A stretch of DNA of 6,523 bases, from contig PXDM01000306.1 in NCBI GenBank assembly GCA_003565055.1, positions 1 to 6,523 of the forward strand. Reading direction: 5' to 3'. This document shows positions 5,625-6,523 of this stretch, piece by piece. The stretch comes from Paracoccaceae bacterium (GTDB lineage: Bacteria; Pseudomonadota; Alphaproteobacteria; Rhodobacterales; Rhodobacteraceae). A program made the translations under genes and the position numbers. How positions within the stretch are numbered: the stretch's first letter is position 1; each line of letters starts with the position of its first letter. Below the pieces are notes generated by a model that was given only the letters and a program-made list of their open reading frames with translations, did no database searches and had not been told where the DNA came from.

Positions 5625-5639
5625 CCATGCAAACTCGGA

Positions 5640-6523
5640 TCAGGCCTTCGCCAGATCGTAGCGATCCGCGTTCATCACCTTGACCCAGGCATCGACGAAG
5701 TCCTGAACGAATTTCTCGCCCGCATCGTCCTGCGAATAGATCTCGGCATAGGCGCGCAGGATCGAGTTCGACCCAAAGACCAGATCTGCCCGTGTCGCGG
5801 TCCATTTGGTGGCCCCGGTCTTGCGGTCCTGCAGCTCGTAATGGTTGAAGCTCTTGGGCACCCATTTCCACGCCATATCCGTCAGATTGACGAAGAAATC
5901 CGTAGTCAGCGCGCCGGGGCGATCCGTGAAGACACCGTGCTTGGAGCCACCGTGATTGGTGTCGAGCACACGCAGCCCGCCCAGCAGGACCGTCATTTCC
6001 GGTGCCGTCAGCCCCAGAAGCTGCGCGCGGTCGAGCATCATTTCCTCAGCCGAGACGACATAGTCCTTCTTCATCCAGTTGCGGAACCCGTCCGCGACCG
6101 GCTCCAGCCATTTGAAGCTGTCGGCATCTGTCATCTCATCCGTGGCATCGCCACGACCCGGCGCGAAAGGCACTTCGATCGCGTAACCCGCAGCTTTCGC
6201 TGCCTGCTCAATCCCGACATTGCCCGCCAGAACGATCACATCCGCGATGGACGCGCCCGCTTCTTGCGCGATGGGCTCAAGCACCGAGAGCACCTTTTGC
6301 AGACGTGCAGGCTCATTGCCTTCCCAATCCTTCTGCGGCGCAAGCCGGATACGGGCACCATTCGCCCCGCCCCGGAAATCCGAGCCCCGGAAGGTGCGCG
6401 CACTGTCCCAGGCGGTCGCAACCATCTCCGACACGCTCAGATCGCTGGCGGAGATCTTGGCCTTGACGGCAGCAACGTCGTAATCGGTCTTGCCAGAAGG
6501 GACCGGATCCTGCCAGATCAGGA
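5640..6523 (-). CDS. katG: Catalase-peroxidase, C-terminal part (5' end outside window)
   Basis: KatG is a haem enzyme that destroys hydrogen peroxide by catalase and peroxidase reactions. The frame is open to the right edge, starting in LIWQDPVPSGKTDYD, so 293 residues remain of a protein usually about 720-740 long. What is visible is the end of the N-terminal domain and the C-terminal domain, which keeps the peroxidase fold but binds no haem. Matching stretches are FRGGANGARIRLAPQKDW, EVPFAPGR, LTAPEMTVLLGGLRVL, GVFTDRPGALTTDFFVNL, ADLVFGSNSILRA and FVQDFVDAWVKVMNADR. The haem ligand His and the Met-Tyr-Trp crosslink lie upstream, outside the window, so activity cannot be judged here. A GTG at 6434 lies inside the conserved LSVSEMV stretch and is not the start. 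The nearest gene converges on it, with terminator-like hairpins between. Any OxyR-type control would lie off the right edge. Confidence 0.96.
   Translation of the reverse strand, partial: LIWQDPVPSGKTDYDVAAVKAKISASDLSVSEMVATAWDSARTFRGSDFRGGANGARIRLAPQKDWEGNEPARLQKVLSVLEPIAQEAGASIADVIVLAGNVGIEQAAKAAGYAIEVPFAPGRGDATDEMTDADSFKWLEPVADGFRNWMKKDYVVSAEEMMLDRAQLLGLTAPEMTVLLGGLRVLDTNHGGSKHGVFTDRPGALTTDFFVNLTDMAWKWVPKSFNHYELQDRKTGATKWTATRADLVFGSNSILRAYAEIYSQDDAGEKFVQDFVDAWVKVMNADRYDLAKA

Noticed and set aside
4880..5632. 250-codon open frame opposite the kinase-like gene
   Set aside because: It lies almost wholly antisense to a gene with a good ribosome binding site and kinase-fold motifs, and runs through the three hairpins. 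It has no recognisable domain.
6220..6483. 87-codon rightward frame inside katG
   Set aside because: It is antisense to well-conserved katG sequence and has no motif or ribosome binding site of note.

Overview
The window looks like chromosomal DNA of an alphaproteobacterium, most likely of the Rhodobacter/Roseobacter group. The evidence is a high GC content in most genes, the style of the FabB and FabI proteins, and the first gene, which resembles the large amidotransferase-fold membrane proteins of that group. This placement is from recognition only; no search was run. I see no RNA gene, mobile element, CRISPR array or phage gene.

Layout, left to right. (1) 1-1275 (+): the 3' part of a large membrane-anchored protein with a glutamine-amidotransferase-like fold. 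(2) 1379-3405 (+): fabB and fabI, 8 bases apart, two enzymes of type II fatty acid synthesis; fabA, the usual partner of fabB, is not in the window. (3) 3410-3871 (-): a small two-helix membrane protein of unknown function with a probable PH-like domain. It meets fabI tail to tail only 4 bases away, is clearly lower in GC, and has a 38-base nested palindrome just before its start codon. (4) 3936-4720 (-): two tandem crcB/fluC genes overlapping by one base, which probably form a heterodimeric fluoride channel. (5) 4820-5536 (+): a divergently transcribed protein-kinase-fold gene with a non-canonical catalytic loop. (6) 5537-5639: three consecutive hairpins between converging genes. (7) 5640-6523 (-): the C-terminal 40% of katG, catalase-peroxidase, running off the right edge.

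FabB elongates unsaturated and saturated acyl-ACP chains and FabI carries out the last reduction of each cycle, so they serve one pathway. The two FluC proteins serve one export channel. KatG is a peroxide defence enzyme. Nothing in the sequence ties these groups into one system; the window reads as ordinary housekeeping and stress genes. The best leads are the palindrome before the small membrane gene, the altered catalytic loop of the kinase-like protein, the asymmetry of the two FluC subunits, and the FabI active-site substitutions.
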